Source of the DNA: [Clostridium] scindens ATCC 35704
Lineage (GTDB): Bacteria; Bacillota; Clostridia; Lachnospirales; Lachnospiraceae
DNA: 64,000 nt
Reading direction: 5' to 3'
Assembly: GCF_004295125.1 (NCBI RefSeq)
Contig: NZ_CP036170.1
Span: forward strand, 3,350,501 to 3,414,500
Part shown: positions 8,944 to 18,027 of the stretch, one piece after another
How the letters are laid out: every line of letters begins with the position of its first letter
Position numbering within the stretch: position 1 is the stretch's first letter
Program-made: the position numbers and the translations under genes
The notes under the pieces: generated by a model
Databases searched by the model: none
What the model was told of the DNA's origin: nothing
What the model saw: only the letters and a program-made list of their open reading frames with translations

Positions 8944-8955
8944 TTGCGGCTTTTT
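8921..8955 (+). terminator. Intrinsic terminator overlapping the 3' end of the preceding gene
   Basis: AAAAAGCCG...CGGCTTTTT hairpin with inner AACTAC/GTAGTT pairing and a T tail. The last codons and the stop of the 8509..8943 gene lie inside the stem. Confidence 0.8.
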
Positions 8956-8976
8956 ATATGTTCTTCATAATGATTC

Positions 8977-9240
8977 CTATCCTTCTACGATCAGATATCT
9001 TCCACCCGGAAGCGGGAATACTTCTGATGCTTCCTCAATCTCTTCAAGAGACATGCTGTCTACATCCAGACCTTCCTCTTCTAGAAACTCCTTCACTTCG
9101 CCGATGTTCTCCACGACCGCTGCCATGCAATCCTCCAGGAATGCTTCCGCCTCTTCCAGCGTCTCCGCAACCGGCTCATCAAACAACTGCGCCTGGTTTT
9201 TCAAGAACGTCTTCAGGCACTCCTCATCGTACTCATACAT
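8977..9240 (-). CDS. Small acidic protein of unknown function
   Basis: 87 residues, about a third Asp or Glu, no membrane segment and no cysteine-based motif beyond two scattered Cys (9 and 38). It reads MYEYDEECLKTFLKNQAQLF, then a long helical acidic stretch, and ends in LPGGRYLIVEG. The codon pattern and a site GGGAGGTTAGAGAA before ATG support a real gene. I do not recognise the family. It lies 34 bp after the HAD phosphatase gene on the same strand and is probably co-transcribed with it. Confidence 0.6.
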   Translation of the reverse strand: MYEYDEECLKTFLKNQAQLFDEPVAETLEEAEAFLEDCMAAVVENIGEVKEFLEEEGLDVDSMSLEEIEEASEVFPLPGGRYLIVEG

Positions 9241-9273
9241 TTCTCTAACCTCCCTTAATTTCTTTTCCTTGCT

Positions 9274-9921
9274 TCATACGAACTGCATCAGTTCTTCCGG
9301 ACTGTCTATGATAGTTCCCGCGCCTGCAGCCCTCAATACTTCTCTTGACCGGAACCCCCAGGATACGCCCACCATGCGAACCCCTGCGTTTCTGCCTGTC
9401 TCCACGTCCACTTCGGAATCCCCCACATACAGGCATTCTTCCCTGCCCGCCTGCATCTCCTCCAGCAGTCTATAGATTCCGGCAGGATCTGGCTTTCTCG
9501 CAATTCCTTCCTTCTGGCCCTGCACGCAGTCAAACACATCCTCGCCAAAGATACGCTCTACCACTTTCTTCGTCTGCCGATGGGGCTTGTTGGAGAGAAC
9601 CGCCAGCTTTATTCCCTTGTCTTTCATCTGCATAAGCGTTCCGGTGATGCCTTCATAGGGTGTTACAAGATATGTACAGTTTTCATCAAATATACGTCCG
9701 TATACCTCCATTCCTTCCTCAATTCTTGAAAGTTCCCTATCTCCAGCTGCCTCCAGGGAACGTTCCATCAGATATCTCGCGCCGTTGCCTACAAAACTGC
9801 GGCACTCATCGGTAGTGATCTGAGGAAGTCCCATCTCTTTTAACGTCTCTTTCACCGAAAAAGCCAAGGATTCCAGTGTATCGGTCAAAGTTCCGTCAAG
9901 ATCAAATATACAAGTTTTCAT
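9274..9921 (-). CDS. HAD-superfamily hydrolase, phosphoglycolate-phosphatase-like
   Basis: 215 residues starting at ATG 9921, which has GGAGG upstream; the ATG at 9939 would sit on top of that site. Motif I FDLDGTLTDT gives the nucleophile Asp, followed by the helical cap (type 1), motif II VLSNKPHR, the conserved Lys in GIARKPDP, and motif III CLYVGDSEVDVETG. This is the layout of Gph/PpaX-type phosphatases acting on small phosphorylated metabolites; the substrate cannot be told from sequence. It lies between the small acidic gene and sigG. Confidence 0.85.
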   Translation of the reverse strand: MKTCIFDLDGTLTDTLESLAFSVKETLKEMGLPQITTDECRSFVGNGARYLMERSLEAAGDRELSRIEEGMEVYGRIFDENCTYLVTPYEGITGTLMQMKDKGIKLAVLSNKPHRQTKKVVERIFGEDVFDCVQGQKEGIARKPDPAGIYRLLEEMQAGREECLYVGDSEVDVETGRNAGVRMVGVSWGFRSREVLRAAGAGTIIDSPEELMQFV

Positions 9922-9998
9922 AATACATATATCCTCCATGCAATAATCATAGTATGACTATAGGAAAAATTCAAGGGGAATTTCGTAATCCATTCCCC

Positions 9999-10775
9999 TT
10001 AAGTGAGATATTGGCGCATCAGCCGCAGCGCATTCTTTTCCAGGCGGCTTACCTGAGCCTGGGAAATCTTGATCTCGTCGGCAACTTCCATCTGCGTCTT
10101 GCCCTCAAAGAACCGCAGTTTGATAATATACCGTTCCCGTTCCCCTAAGTGCTGCATCGCCGCTTCCAAAGACAAGTCCTCCACCCATTTTTCTTCCTTA
10201 TTCTTTGTGTCGCTGATCTGATCCATTACATACAGGGCATCGCCTCCGTCATTATATACCGGCTCCTGAAGGCTCATAGGAACCTGAATGGCGTCCAGGG
10301 CAAACACGATGTCCTCTTTGGATATTCCGATCTCTTCCGCAATCTCCTGGACTGTGGGCTCTTTTAGGTTCTGCTTGATATAATTCTCTTTTGCATAGAT
10401 CGCCTTATAAGCCGTATCACGAAGCGACCGGCTGACACGGATGGAATTATTGTCCCGCATATAGCGCCTGATCTCGCCAATGATCATGGGCACCGCATAA
10501 GTAGAAAACTTCACATCCAGTTCCGTATTAAAATTATTGATCGCCTTGATCAGGCCGATGCAGCCGATCTGGAACAGGTCATCCGGATTCTCATTGCTTC
10601 CTCCAAACCGCTTTATCACGCTGAGCACAAGGCGTAGATTTCCTTTGATATATTCTTCCTTCGCCTCTGCATCCCCTGCTTTTATGCGCGCAAACAAAGC
10701 TTCCTTTTCCTCTTCTTTCAGGATTGGAAGCTTTGCCGTATTCACACCACATATTTCAACTTTTCCCTGTGCCAT
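9999..10775 (-). CDS. sigG: Forespore sporulation sigma factor G
   Basis: 258 residues (Bacillus SigG is 260). Regions 2 to 4 are complete: [46 protein letters not shown], and the helix-turn-helix MEVADEIKISQAQVSRLEK. SigG directs late forespore transcription after engulfment. In Bacillus and many Clostridia sigG directly follows spoIIGA-sigE. Here about 4 kb with a transporter, a hypothetical gene and a beta-CASP nuclease separates them. AGGAGGGTTCTGAC precedes ATG. Confidence 0.95.
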   Translation of the reverse strand: MAQGKVEICGVNTAKLPILKEEEKEALFARIKAGDAEAKEEYIKGNLRLVLSVIKRFGGSNENPDDLFQIGCIGLIKAINNFNTELDVKFSTYAVPMIIGEIRRYMRDNNSIRVSRSLRDTAYKAIYAKENYIKQNLKEPTVQEIAEEIGISKEDIVFALDAIQVPMSLQEPVYNDGGDALYVMDQISDTKNKEEKWVEDLSLEAAMQHLGERERYIIKLRFFEGKTQMEVADEIKISQAQVSRLEKNALRLMRQYLT

Positions 10776-10822
10776 TGTCAGAACCCTCCTACTAGATGAA
10801 TGAATAATTAATATCTAGTAAA

Positions 10823-10851
10823 ATGATTCTCCATAAGTTCTTTTGTTATTC
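10823..10851 (-). promoter_or_regulatory. Possible sigma-F-type promoter of sigG
   Basis: On the minus strand GAATA (10847..10851), 14 bases, GGAGAATCAT (10823..10832). This resembles the sigma-F pattern GYWTA-N14-16-GGNRANANTW with one mismatch in the -35 and two in the -10. SigF is the known first activator of sigG in Bacillus. The match is suggestive only. Confidence 0.35.
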
Positions 10852-10895
10852 TTTACACCGCCAAAATAAAAAAAGTTTTAGACCTTGACAAAACA

Positions 10896-10924
10896 TTGAA
10901 ACCCCAAAAGCCACATGCTATAAT
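10896..10924 (+). promoter_or_regulatory. Strong sigma-A promoter
   Basis: TTGAAA (10896..10901), exactly 17 bases, TATAAT (10919..10924), 38 bases before the ATG of the 10963 gene. It also serves the transporter gene behind it if the two are one transcript. Confidence 0.7.
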
Positions 10925-10962
10925 TATAAAAATTATTGAAATCATTCTGAAAGGCGGCCCTT

Positions 10963-11385
10963 ATGAAAAGATTCAAGATGCTACTACTCTTATTGCTTAT
11001 CTTTTTTGCCGGGCTGTTTTTTGTTTCTATTGATAACAATTCTCATAATATTTCCTCTTACAAAGAGCACCCTGACACCTATACAGAGGGCTATGTCTGC
11101 CATCCGGCAACGATTACGCCTTATACGAAAGCCTCAAGCGTATATCCGGGCCCTCAAAAAAAGACTTCTTTCAGAAGAGGAAGTTCCTTTATGCTGCGTA
11201 TGCCTGTCCTGCACGCATGCTGCCGAATCCCTTTCCTCCTTGGCCTTCCTGCAAAATACAGGCGTCTTCTGCAACTGATTGGCAGCCTCTTTGCCTCTAT
11301 GATTTTCATGCTTCAGATCTGGATCATTCACCAGGTAGATGGAAAAAAGCGCTCTCCTTTATATGAAACCGGCAATTTAATATAA
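10963..11385 (+). CDS. Hypothetical small membrane protein
   Basis: 140 residues: an N-terminal membrane segment (about 6-24), a polar Cys/His-containing middle, and a second segment near the C-terminus (about 107-127: LIGSLFASMIFMLQIWIIHQ). A good promoter and an AAAGGCGG site precede it, and the transporter gene begins 16 bp after its stop. I do not recognise the family. A competing 90-codon frame (11006..11278) overlaps, but it lacks a ribosome site and stops inside this one. Confidence 0.42.
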   Translation: MKRFKMLLLLLLIFFAGLFFVSIDNNSHNISSYKEHPDTYTEGYVCHPATITPYTKASSVYPGPQKKTSFRRGSSFMLRMPVLHACCRIPFLLGLPAKYRRLLQLIGSLFASMIFMLQIWIIHQVDGKKRSPLYETGNLI

Positions 11386-11401
11386 AGGAGAATAGAATAC
11401 T

Positions 11402-13024
11402 ATGGAAATAAACGATCTCTTAATGCTGCCCGGCGGGCTGGCCCTATTCTTGTATGGCATGCAGATGATGAGTACCGGGCTTGAGACCGCCGCAGGCAAC
11501 AAGATGAAGACGATCCTTGAGAAGCTGACCTCCAATCGCTTCAAAGGTGTTCTGGCAGGCGCTGCCATTACAGCTGTCATCCAATCTTCTTCCGCCACCA
11601 CCGTCATGGTCGTAGGCTTCGTCAATTCCGGCCTAATGACTTTAAGCCAGGCCGTATGGGTAATTATGGGAGCCAATATAGGAACCACGATCACCGGACA
11701 GCTGATTGCGCTGGATATCGGGGCAATCGCGCCTTTGATCGCATTTATAAGCGTTGCAGTCATATTGTTTTCCAAGAATGATAAAGTAAAGCATATCAGT
11801 TCCATTTTTGCAGGCCTGGGCGTACTGTTCATCGGAATGGATATGATGGGCGAGGCGATGGAGCCGCTGCAGTCATCTCCTGCTTTTCTGAACATTATGA
11901 CCACCTTCCAGAATCCACTTGCGGGCATACTGATCGGCGCCGTATTTACTGCTATAATCCAGTCCTCCTCAGCTTCGGTGGGAATCTTGCAGGCTCTGGC
12001 AGCCACGGGGGCAATCCCCTTATCCGGCGCTGTCTATATCCTGTTCGGACAGAATATCGGCACTTGCATTACCGCTGTCCTGGCTTCCATCGGCACAAAG
12101 GTCAACGCAAAGCGTACCACGGTGATCCATCTGCTGTTTAACATCATAGGCACGCTGATTTTTACCTGCATCTGCATGGCAACACCTTTCGTATCCTTTA
12201 TGGAGACGCTGACTGGCAATCCTGTAGCACAGATAGCCAACGTTCACACCACGTTTAATATTGTAACTACGCTGATCCTTCTGCCTTTTGGCGGCCTCAT
12301 GGCCAAGGCGGCCGTCCGGCTGCTCCCGGACACAAAATCCAGCGAGCCCCAAAGAAGGAAGCTGGAATACATCGCGCCTTTTGAAGGACATTATTCCATG
12401 GGACATGCCGCCGTTGTCCTCTCCCAGCTTAGCAATGAAGTGTCCAGAATGTCCGGCATGGCAAGAGACAATGTAGAAGCCGCTTATAACGCGCTTTTAA
12501 ATGATGATGCGAAAGCCCTGGAAGCCATTGAGGAACAAGAGTCCTACATAGATTACCTGAATGAGGAGATTGCAAAATATATCGTAAGCCTGATGTCTGT
12601 GGAGATGTCCGAGAAAGATTCCAAGTGTATCAATAATTATTACATGATCATCAGCAATATAGAAAGAATCGGAGACCATGCGATGAACATCGCTGAATAT
12701 CTGAAGTCCTTGAAAAAATGGTCCGTTCGCTTCTCCGACAACGCCATCTCGGAGATACGCAAGATGAAGCAGGTGAGTCTTAAGCTCCTGGAATGTCTGG
12801 AACGCGCGGATGGAGAAAACAGCCAGTTTCTTCTGGAGCAGGCCGCGAAATATGAAAATCTCATCGATGATATGCAGAAGAAATACCTGAAACGGCAGAT
12901 AAAAAGGATTCGCAAAGGAAATTGCAAGGCCGAGGCTGGCATCCTTTTTTCCGAACTGCTCACGGACTTTGAGCGAATTGGTGACTATGCCCTTAATCTG
13001 GCTGAATTATATGCTGATATGTAA
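11402..13024 (+). CDS. Na/Pi cotransporter family protein with PhoU-like tail
   Basis: 540 residues. The membrane half (about 1-310) has the duplicated signature of Na+/phosphate cotransporters: QSSSATTVMVVGFVNSG near residue 61 and QSSSASVGILQALAATG near 185. Each is followed by a GxNIGTxIT motif (MGANIGTTIT, FGQNIGTCIT). Residues about 340-535 are a PhoU-like helical domain with IERIGDHAMNIAEYL and FERIGDYALNLAELY. It imports phosphate with sodium or senses it; the PhoU part probably regulates transport. The site AAAGGAGAATAG fixes the start. Confidence 0.9.
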   Translation: MEINDLLMLPGGLALFLYGMQMMSTGLETAAGNKMKTILEKLTSNRFKGVLAGAAITAVIQSSSATTVMVVGFVNSGLMTLSQAVWVIMGANIGTTITGQLIALDIGAIAPLIAFISVAVILFSKNDKVKHISSIFAGLGVLFIGMDMMGEAMEPLQSSPAFLNIMTTFQNPLAGILIGAVFTAIIQSSSASVGILQALAATGAIPLSGAVYILFGQNIGTCITAVLASIGTKVNAKRTTVIHLLFNIIGTLIFTCICMATPFVSFMETLTGNPVAQIANVHTTFNIVTTLILLPFGGLMAKAAVRLLPDTKSSEPQRRKLEYIAPFEGHYSMGHAAVVLSQLSNEVSRMSGMARDNVEAAYNALLNDDAKALEAIEEQESYIDYLNEEIAKYIVSLMSVEMSEKDSKCINNYYMIISNIERIGDHAMNIAEYLKSLKKWSVRFSDNAISEIRKMKQVSLKLLECLERADGENSQFLLEQAAKYENLIDDMQKKYLKRQIKRIRKGNCKAEAGILFSELLTDFERIGDYALNLAELYADM

Positions 13025-13033
13025 AAAAGACAA

Positions 13034-13070
13034 ATAATGGATTTGCAGCAGGCTGCTGCAAATCCATTAT
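13034..13070 (-). terminator. Intrinsic terminator of the beta-CASP nuclease gene
   Basis: A perfect 17-bp stem (ATAATGGATTTGCAGCA at 13034..13050, complement 13054..13070) with a 3-base loop, followed on the minus strand by TTTGTCTTTTTT. The plus-strand transporter gene ends 10 bases away and may use the same stem, though its T tail is poor. Confidence 0.75.
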
Positions 13071-13099
13071 GATTCCCGATGGCCCGCATGGGAGGCGCA

Positions 13100-14710
13100 T
13101 CAGTCGCGATCCCATTTATCCGCAAGATTATGGATCTGATTCTCAAACTTTGCAAGGTCCTTGTTTGCAAGGCCTTCATTCTTATATACCACGTCAAGCA
13201 GCCGCTTCGCCGCAGCGACCACTCGCCCAAACGCCGCCGTCGCCTTGGCTCTTGCCGGCTTCTCCGCCGCCTTCTTTGGCATCTTCACGCCTTCGCTTAG
13301 GATCTCATTGGAAGCAAGATCCACGCATCCGCCTGAATATGGCGCAAATGTCGGACAGCCTATCGTGTCTTCCACCAATTTCGCGAAGTGATCCGTCACC
13401 GTATCTTCGCCGTGCACTACGATCACCCTGTCAGGCTTGTGTGTAAACCCTTTCAGCCAGTTCAGCAGCCCGTTCATATCTGCGTGGCCGCTGATTCCTT
13501 TCACATCCACGATCCGTGCATTCACCGTAATATTCTCGCCAAAGAGCTTGACGCTCTGCGCGCCCTCGATCAGCTTGCGTCCCAGCGTCCCAACTGCCTG
13601 GTAGCCTACGAAGCATATCGTACACTCGCGCCGCCACAGATTATGCTTCAAATGATGGCGGATACGGCCAGCCTCGCACATTCCAGATGCAGAAATGATA
13701 ACCTTGGGCTTATCATCAAAATTGATCATCCTGGACTCGTCGCTTGTAATCGTGGTCTTAAGTCCAGGAAAGATCAGCGGATTTATCCCTTTTTCCACCA
13801 GAGCCATCGCCTCTTCATCAAAGCAGGATTTCACATTCTTATTAAATACGTTGGTGGCTTCAATCGCCAGCGGGCTGTCTACATAGACTTCAAAGCCCTG
13901 GTACTGGGGCAATAGCCTTTTTTCCTTGATCTCTCTGATAAAATATAGCAGTTCCTGGGTTCTGCCAACCGCAAAAGATGGAATGACCACATTGCCGCCC
14001 TTATCAAAGGTCTCCTTCAATATCTTCGTAAATTCTCCGATATAATCCGGCACCTCATCGCCATGGGTCCTATCTCCGTAAGTGGATTCGATCACCACGT
14101 AGTCTGCCTCGGCTACCTTCTGCGGATCTCTGATAATGGGCTGGTTGGTATTTCCTACGTCTCCTGAAAATACCACCTTTTTTGAAATCCCATCTTCCGT
14201 AATCCACACTTCGATACTGGCGGATCCAAGCAGATGCCCCATATCATTGAACCGGACTTCTATGCCTTCGCATAATGTGATCTTTTGCCCGTAATCGCAG
14301 GGCGCCAGCAATTTGATGGCTGCATCCGCATCTTCCATAGTATAGAGCGGCTCATATGTCTCCTCGCCGCTTCTCTTAGCCTTGCGATTCCTCCATTCTG
14401 ATTCTGATTCCTGGATGTGCGCGCTGTCTCGCAGCATGATGTTGCACAAATCTGAAGTAGCGAAGGTCGTCACAACATCGCCTTTGAATCCCTGCCTGCA
14501 AAGAAGCGGAATCTTTCCGGAATGATCGATATGCGCATGGGTCAGAAGAATATAGTCAATCTCCTTTGCCGTCACAGGAATTTCCTGATTCTCATACAGA
14601 TCAGGCCCCTGCTCCATACCACAGTCGATCAAGATATTTTTCCCGCATGCTTCCAACAGATGACAGCTTCCAGTTACTTCGTGGGCTGCACCAATACAGC
14701 TAAGCCTCAT
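13100..14710 (-). CDS. MBL-fold beta-CASP RNA-processing nuclease
   Basis: 536 residues. The metallo-beta-lactamase motifs are complete: THAHIDHSGKIP (HxHxDH), the GHLLGSASIEV histidine, FSGDVGNTNQPI, and in the beta-CASP and RMMBL parts SASGMCEAGRI and VKGISGHADMNGLLNWL. This is the arrangement of YprA-like/CPSF73-like zinc RNA nucleases. About 60 Lys/Ala-rich residues (about 465-535) follow the fold and may be a nucleic-acid tail. It lies 50 bp after sigE on the same strand, occupying the place where sigG usually stands; the link to sporulation is only positional. Confidence 0.88.
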   Translation of the reverse strand: MRLSCIGAAHEVTGSCHLLEACGKNILIDCGMEQGPDLYENQEIPVTAKEIDYILLTHAHIDHSGKIPLLCRQGFKGDVVTTFATSDLCNIMLRDSAHIQESESEWRNRKAKRSGEETYEPLYTMEDADAAIKLLAPCDYGQKITLCEGIEVRFNDMGHLLGSASIEVWITEDGISKKVVFSGDVGNTNQPIIRDPQKVAEADYVVIESTYGDRTHGDEVPDYIGEFTKILKETFDKGGNVVIPSFAVGRTQELLYFIREIKEKRLLPQYQGFEVYVDSPLAIEATNVFNKNVKSCFDEEAMALVEKGINPLIFPGLKTTITSDESRMINFDDKPKVIISASGMCEAGRIRHHLKHNLWRRECTICFVGYQAVGTLGRKLIEGAQSVKLFGENITVNARIVDVKGISGHADMNGLLNWLKGFTHKPDRVIVVHGEDTVTDHFAKLVEDTIGCPTFAPYSGGCVDLASNEILSEGVKMPKKAAEKPARAKATAAFGRVVAAAKRLLDVVYKNEGLANKDLAKFENQIHNLADKWDRD

Positions 14711-14760
14711 ATACCCAACCCCTTTTTTTCTTCTATTGTATCATCTTTTCAGGGCCTGCG

Positions 14761-15504
14761 CTATGAATACTTTACCATCTCCCGTTTTAACCGCTGCATG
14801 ATCTTTTTCTCAAGCCTTGAGATGTAAGATTGGGAGATCCCCAGCATATCTGCTACTTCTTTCTGGGTCTTCTCCTCGCCATCCGGCGTTCCCAGCCCAA
14901 ACCTCATCTTGATAATGGTTCGCTCTCGCCCGGACAGGCGGCTGATGGCTTTGACCAGAAGTTTCCGTTCCACTTCGTTCTCCAAATCTTTATAAATGGT
15001 ATCCTCGTCCGTCCCCAGAATATCCGAGAGCAGCAGCTCATTCCCGTCCCAGTCCACATTCAGCGGCTCATCGATGGATACCTCCATCTTTGTCTTGTTA
15101 TTCCTGCGAAGATACATCAGGATTTCATTCTCTATGCACCTGGAAGCATAGGTTGCCAACTTGATATTCTTCTCCGGATTAAACGTATTAATTGCTTTTA
15201 TCAATCCAATCGTGCCTATAGAAATTAAATCCTCTACACCGACTCCTGTATTGTCGAATTTCTTCGCGATATACACCACAAGTCTCAGGTTATGCTCGAT
15301 CAGCGTCTTCTTTGCTTCCTCTTCGTCCTCCGATCCCAAGTCATTGATAGCCGCCGTCTCTTCCTCGGTATTAAGGGGCGCAGGCAGTATATCGGAGCCG
15401 CCTATGTAATGGACATCCTTCTTGTCCGGGAAAAGCAGCGCTTTGAAGTCGGGTATTACCTTTAGTTTAAATTGATGCGGTACTGCTACTTTTATTATCA
15501 TCAT
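14761..15504 (-). CDS. sigE: Mother-cell sporulation sigma factor E (pro-sigma-E)
   Basis: 247 residues. The first ~30 form the pro-sequence ([19 protein letters not shown]...), with [13 protein letters not shown] at the cleavage region as in Bacillus YYIGGSEALPPPL. Sigma regions: [52 protein letters not shown], and the region-4 helix-turn-helix [19 protein letters not shown]. It overlaps spoIIGA by 38 bp, so translation is probably coupled. Two adjacent ATGs (15504 and 15501) both fit the AGGAGG site. Confidence 0.96.
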   Translation of the reverse strand: MMIIKVAVPHQFKLKVIPDFKALLFPDKKDVHYIGGSDILPAPLNTEEETAAINDLGSEDEEEAKKTLIEHNLRLVVYIAKKFDNTGVGVEDLISIGTIGLIKAINTFNPEKNIKLATYASRCIENEILMYLRRNNKTKMEVSIDEPLNVDWDGNELLLSDILGTDEDTIYKDLENEVERKLLVKAISRLSGRERTIIKMRFGLGTPDGEEKTQKEVADMLGISQSYISRLEKKIMQRLKREMVKYS

Positions 15505-16294
15505 CTATTCCTCCTACCAAAATCTCAGGATTTATAATCATCTTATATTTATCAGCGGTCATCTCATTCTCGCAAATAGCCGCCATCGGTTCTGCAATCC
15601 ATTGCTTTTTGTCATTGCGTATGCACATCTTATCCAACGTCACAAGAGGCATGACCCCATCCTTCTTGCCGATGGAATGATAGGGAATGTAGCGTAATTT
15701 GACTGCCTCGCTCCCCGCGAGAAGTTCTCTTGCCACATCCTGATCCAGAATGCATACCGGCTTTCCTGTCAGTTCATCCCTCAGGCTGTTTCCCGTATCA
15801 ATCAACGCCTGTACCTGACATTTCCTTCCATTCATATAAAGGTCTGCCTGGCATCTGTACTGGTTCTGCCTGGAAAGATAGGAAATCAGGCTCCAGATGC
15901 CGGACACCACATAGTAACTGGCTACTGCCAGCACAAAGAACAGGCTTCCGATCCGCATATACTGTCCGAGGAATTGAAACACCCCACCTGTCAGGAACCC
16001 GCTGATATACAGCAGTATCCAGGCCTTCAGCATATCTGATCCCCACTTGACTAAAAGCCCTGCCCTGATCATTAAAACATTCACCATGCCATGGAACAGT
16101 ACGAATTTGACAAACGTATAGGGAACTGGAAGAATTATAACCAGACAAGTCAGTGCTGATCCCAGGAGCGCTCCTAATGCAATGCGTCCATGCCTGGCTG
16201 GACATTTCAGCATCTTCCTTACAGCCACAAGAAGGATATAATCCATCGTAAAGTTCACCGTGAAAAACACGTCTATGTACAATTCATAATACAC
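15467..16294 (-). CDS. spoIIGA: Sigma-E processing peptidase SpoIIGA
   Basis: 275 residues. Five membrane segments fill the N-terminal half (about 1-145), then comes a cytoplasmic aspartic-protease-like domain with the active-site motif ALIDTGNSL (about residue 165). SpoIIGA sits in the septum and cleaves pro-sigma-E in the mother cell after a signal from SpoIIR. Directly upstream of and overlapping sigE, as in all endospore formers. The site AAGGTGG precedes the ATG. Confidence 0.94.
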   Translation of the reverse strand: MYYELYIDVFFTVNFTMDYILLVAVRKMLKCPARHGRIALGALLGSALTCLVIILPVPYTFVKFVLFHGMVNVLMIRAGLLVKWGSDMLKAWILLYISGFLTGGVFQFLGQYMRIGSLFFVLAVASYYVVSGIWSLISYLSRQNQYRCQADLYMNGRKCQVQALIDTGNSLRDELTGKPVCILDQDVARELLAGSEAVKLRYIPYHSIGKKDGVMPLVTLDKMCIRNDKKQWIAEPMAAICENEMTADKYKMIINPEILVGGIDDDNKSSSTASI

Positions 16295-16351
16295 GTTCCA
16301 CCTTCTTTCTCTTTGGGTATACTAAATCGATTTGGTACGTGGGCAAGATTC

Positions 16352-16418
16352 ATTATACGAGTTGCTCCAAAAAGATTTTGTCAGATGATGGAGTCCATTT
16401 TTATTTTCGTTCGACAGC
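16352..16418 (-). promoter_or_regulatory. Spo0A-type (spoIIG-like) promoter of spoIIGA-sigE
   Basis: On the minus strand TATAAT (16352..16357) is 21 bases from CTGACA (16379..16384), too long for normal sigma-A use but close to the 22-base spacing known for the Bacillus spoIIG promoter. A 0A-box-like TTTGTCAGA (16377..16385, 8/9 of TTTGTCRAA, inverted) overlaps the -35. A perfect 0A core TGTCGAA lies at 16410..16416, and another near-match CTTGACAAA further up at 16546..16554. Together these suggest Spo0A~P activation. The rest of the 354-bp gap 16295..16648 holds only this region and the ftsZ terminator. Confidence 0.6.
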
Positions 16419-16594
16419 ACCTTCAAGACACAAGATATAGATTCCCATAAGATGATTTTTTCGGATTTGTCTTATGCTGGCATACAACACTTTGTATCCC
16501 TCATTGGCATAAAAGAAAGAATTTTGTGGAATAAAAAAAGAATTTCTTGACAAAACTTGTCGCAATAAGAGGATATATAGAAAAATAGAACGAA

Positions 16595-16640
16595 AAAAAG
16601 AAAAAAAGCCAGATGCATGAAAATCATGCATCTGGCTTCC
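16595..16640 (-). terminator. Intrinsic terminator of the division cluster, after ftsZ
   Basis: A 15-bp perfect stem AAGCCAGATGCATGA (16606..16620) with complement 16624..16638, followed on the minus strand by a long T run (CTTTTTTTCTTTTTTT). It ends the dcw transcript. Confidence 0.9.
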
Positions 16641-16648
16641 TATCATTA

Positions 16649-17890
16649 TTATTTCTTAAAGAAATCCGGTATCTTGATAGACTGTTCCTTCACCTTGCTG
16701 GTTGGGGTTCTTGGAGTCTCTAAGGATGGCGTAGTCCCTCCTACCGAACGCTTTGCCGCAGTGGTAGTGCCGCCGCCTTTCGTGGGCGCCATGCCAAAGT
16801 CAATCCTTGGAGATGCCTGGGAAGTCTGCGCCGGCTGTACCGGCCTTTCATATCCCTGGGCATGCGTTGCCGCTGTATGAGGCACGGAAGAAACTCTTGG
16901 GTTTTCAAGTCTTGCTTTCAGTTTAGAAGCGCTTCCTCCCACATTATGAAGGCCTGTGGCAATAACCGTAATGGTCGCCTCATCAGCCCTGGAATCATCA
17001 TACATAGCACCGAAGATGATGTTAGCATCCTCTCCTGCCAGTTCCTGTACGTACTCTGCCGCATCCGATGCATCCATAAGGGTGATATCGCCGGATACGT
17101 TGATGATAACATGAGAAGCACCGGCAATGGTTGTCTCAAGAAGCGGACTGGCAACAGCCTGCTTAACTGCCTCAAGAGCCTTATCATCGCCACGTCCCTG
17201 TCCGATACCGATATGCGCGATTCCTTTGTCCGTCATAACCGTCTGGACATCGGCAAAGTCAAGGTTAATAAGAGAAGGTACATTGATAAGGTCTGTAATA
17301 CCCTGGATACCTTGCTGCAATACTTCATCCGCCTTCTTAAGGGCCTCCGGCATGGTGGTGCGTCTGTCTACCACTTCCAGAAGTTTATCATTCGGGATAA
17401 CAATCAGAGTATCCACGCTTTCTTTTAATTTTTCAATTCCCGCAAGGGCATTATTCATACGTGTCTTTGACTCGAAGCGGAAAGGCTTTGTCACAACGCC
17501 TACCGTCAGCGCTCCCTGTTCTTTCGCAATCCGCGCAACCACAGGCGTCGCTCCGGTACCAGTGCCGCCGCCCATGCCGCAGGTTACGAATACCATATCC
17601 GCGCCTTTTAATGCGGCTGATATCTCCTCTGCGCTTTCTTCTGCTGCCTTTTCTCCAATCTCGGGCCTTGCGCCTGCTCCCAGCCCCTTGGTGATCTTGT
17701 CCCCAATCTGCATAAGCGTCGGAGCCTTACATAACTGCAATGCCTGTTTATCTGTATTAATGGCTATAAATTCAACACCGGCAATCTGCTCGTCGATCAT
17801 TCGGTTGACGGCGTTATTACCGCCCCCTCCGACTCCAACAACAATTATTTTTGCCGCTGCTTCTGATTCGTTCGTTTTAATTTCTAGCAA
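16649..17890 (-). CDS. ftsZ: Cell division protein FtsZ
   Basis: 413 residues. GTP-binding tubulin signature [11 protein letters not shown], the [11 protein letters not shown] loop near the N-terminus, and T7-loop residues [13 protein letters not shown]. The variable linker (about 320-395, Thr/Pro/Lys-rich) ends in the conserved C-terminal peptide IKIPDFFKK, which docks FtsA/SepF-type partners. It forms the Z ring at mid-cell. The start is TTG (17888..17890), 8 bases after AGGAGG; no better ATG exists. Last gene of the dcw cluster; ftsA is absent upstream. Confidence 0.98.
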   Translation of the reverse strand: MLEIKTNESEAAAKIIVVGVGGGGNNAVNRMIDEQIAGVEFIAINTDKQALQLCKAPTLMQIGDKITKGLGAGARPEIGEKAAEESAEEISAALKGADMVFVTCGMGGGTGTGATPVVARIAKEQGALTVGVVTKPFRFESKTRMNNALAGIEKLKESVDTLIVIPNDKLLEVVDRRTTMPEALKKADEVLQQGIQGITDLINVPSLINLDFADVQTVMTDKGIAHIGIGQGRGDDKALEAVKQAVASPLLETTIAGASHVIINVSGDITLMDASDAAEYVQELAGEDANIIFGAMYDDSRADEATITVIATGLHNVGGSASKLKARLENPRVSSVPHTAATHAQGYERPVQPAQTSQASPRIDFGMAPTKGGGTTTAAKRSVGGTTPSLETPRTPTSKVKEQSIKIPDFFKK

Positions 17891-18027
17891 GGGTTTCTCC
17901 TCCTTTGTTATCCTTATTATATATTATACATCCCGTATATAAAGCAAATGAAAAAAGTTCAGTCTGCCATATATAGTATATAATATAGACTTTTGTATAA
18001 AATATCAATAGAATTACAGTATTTTTC

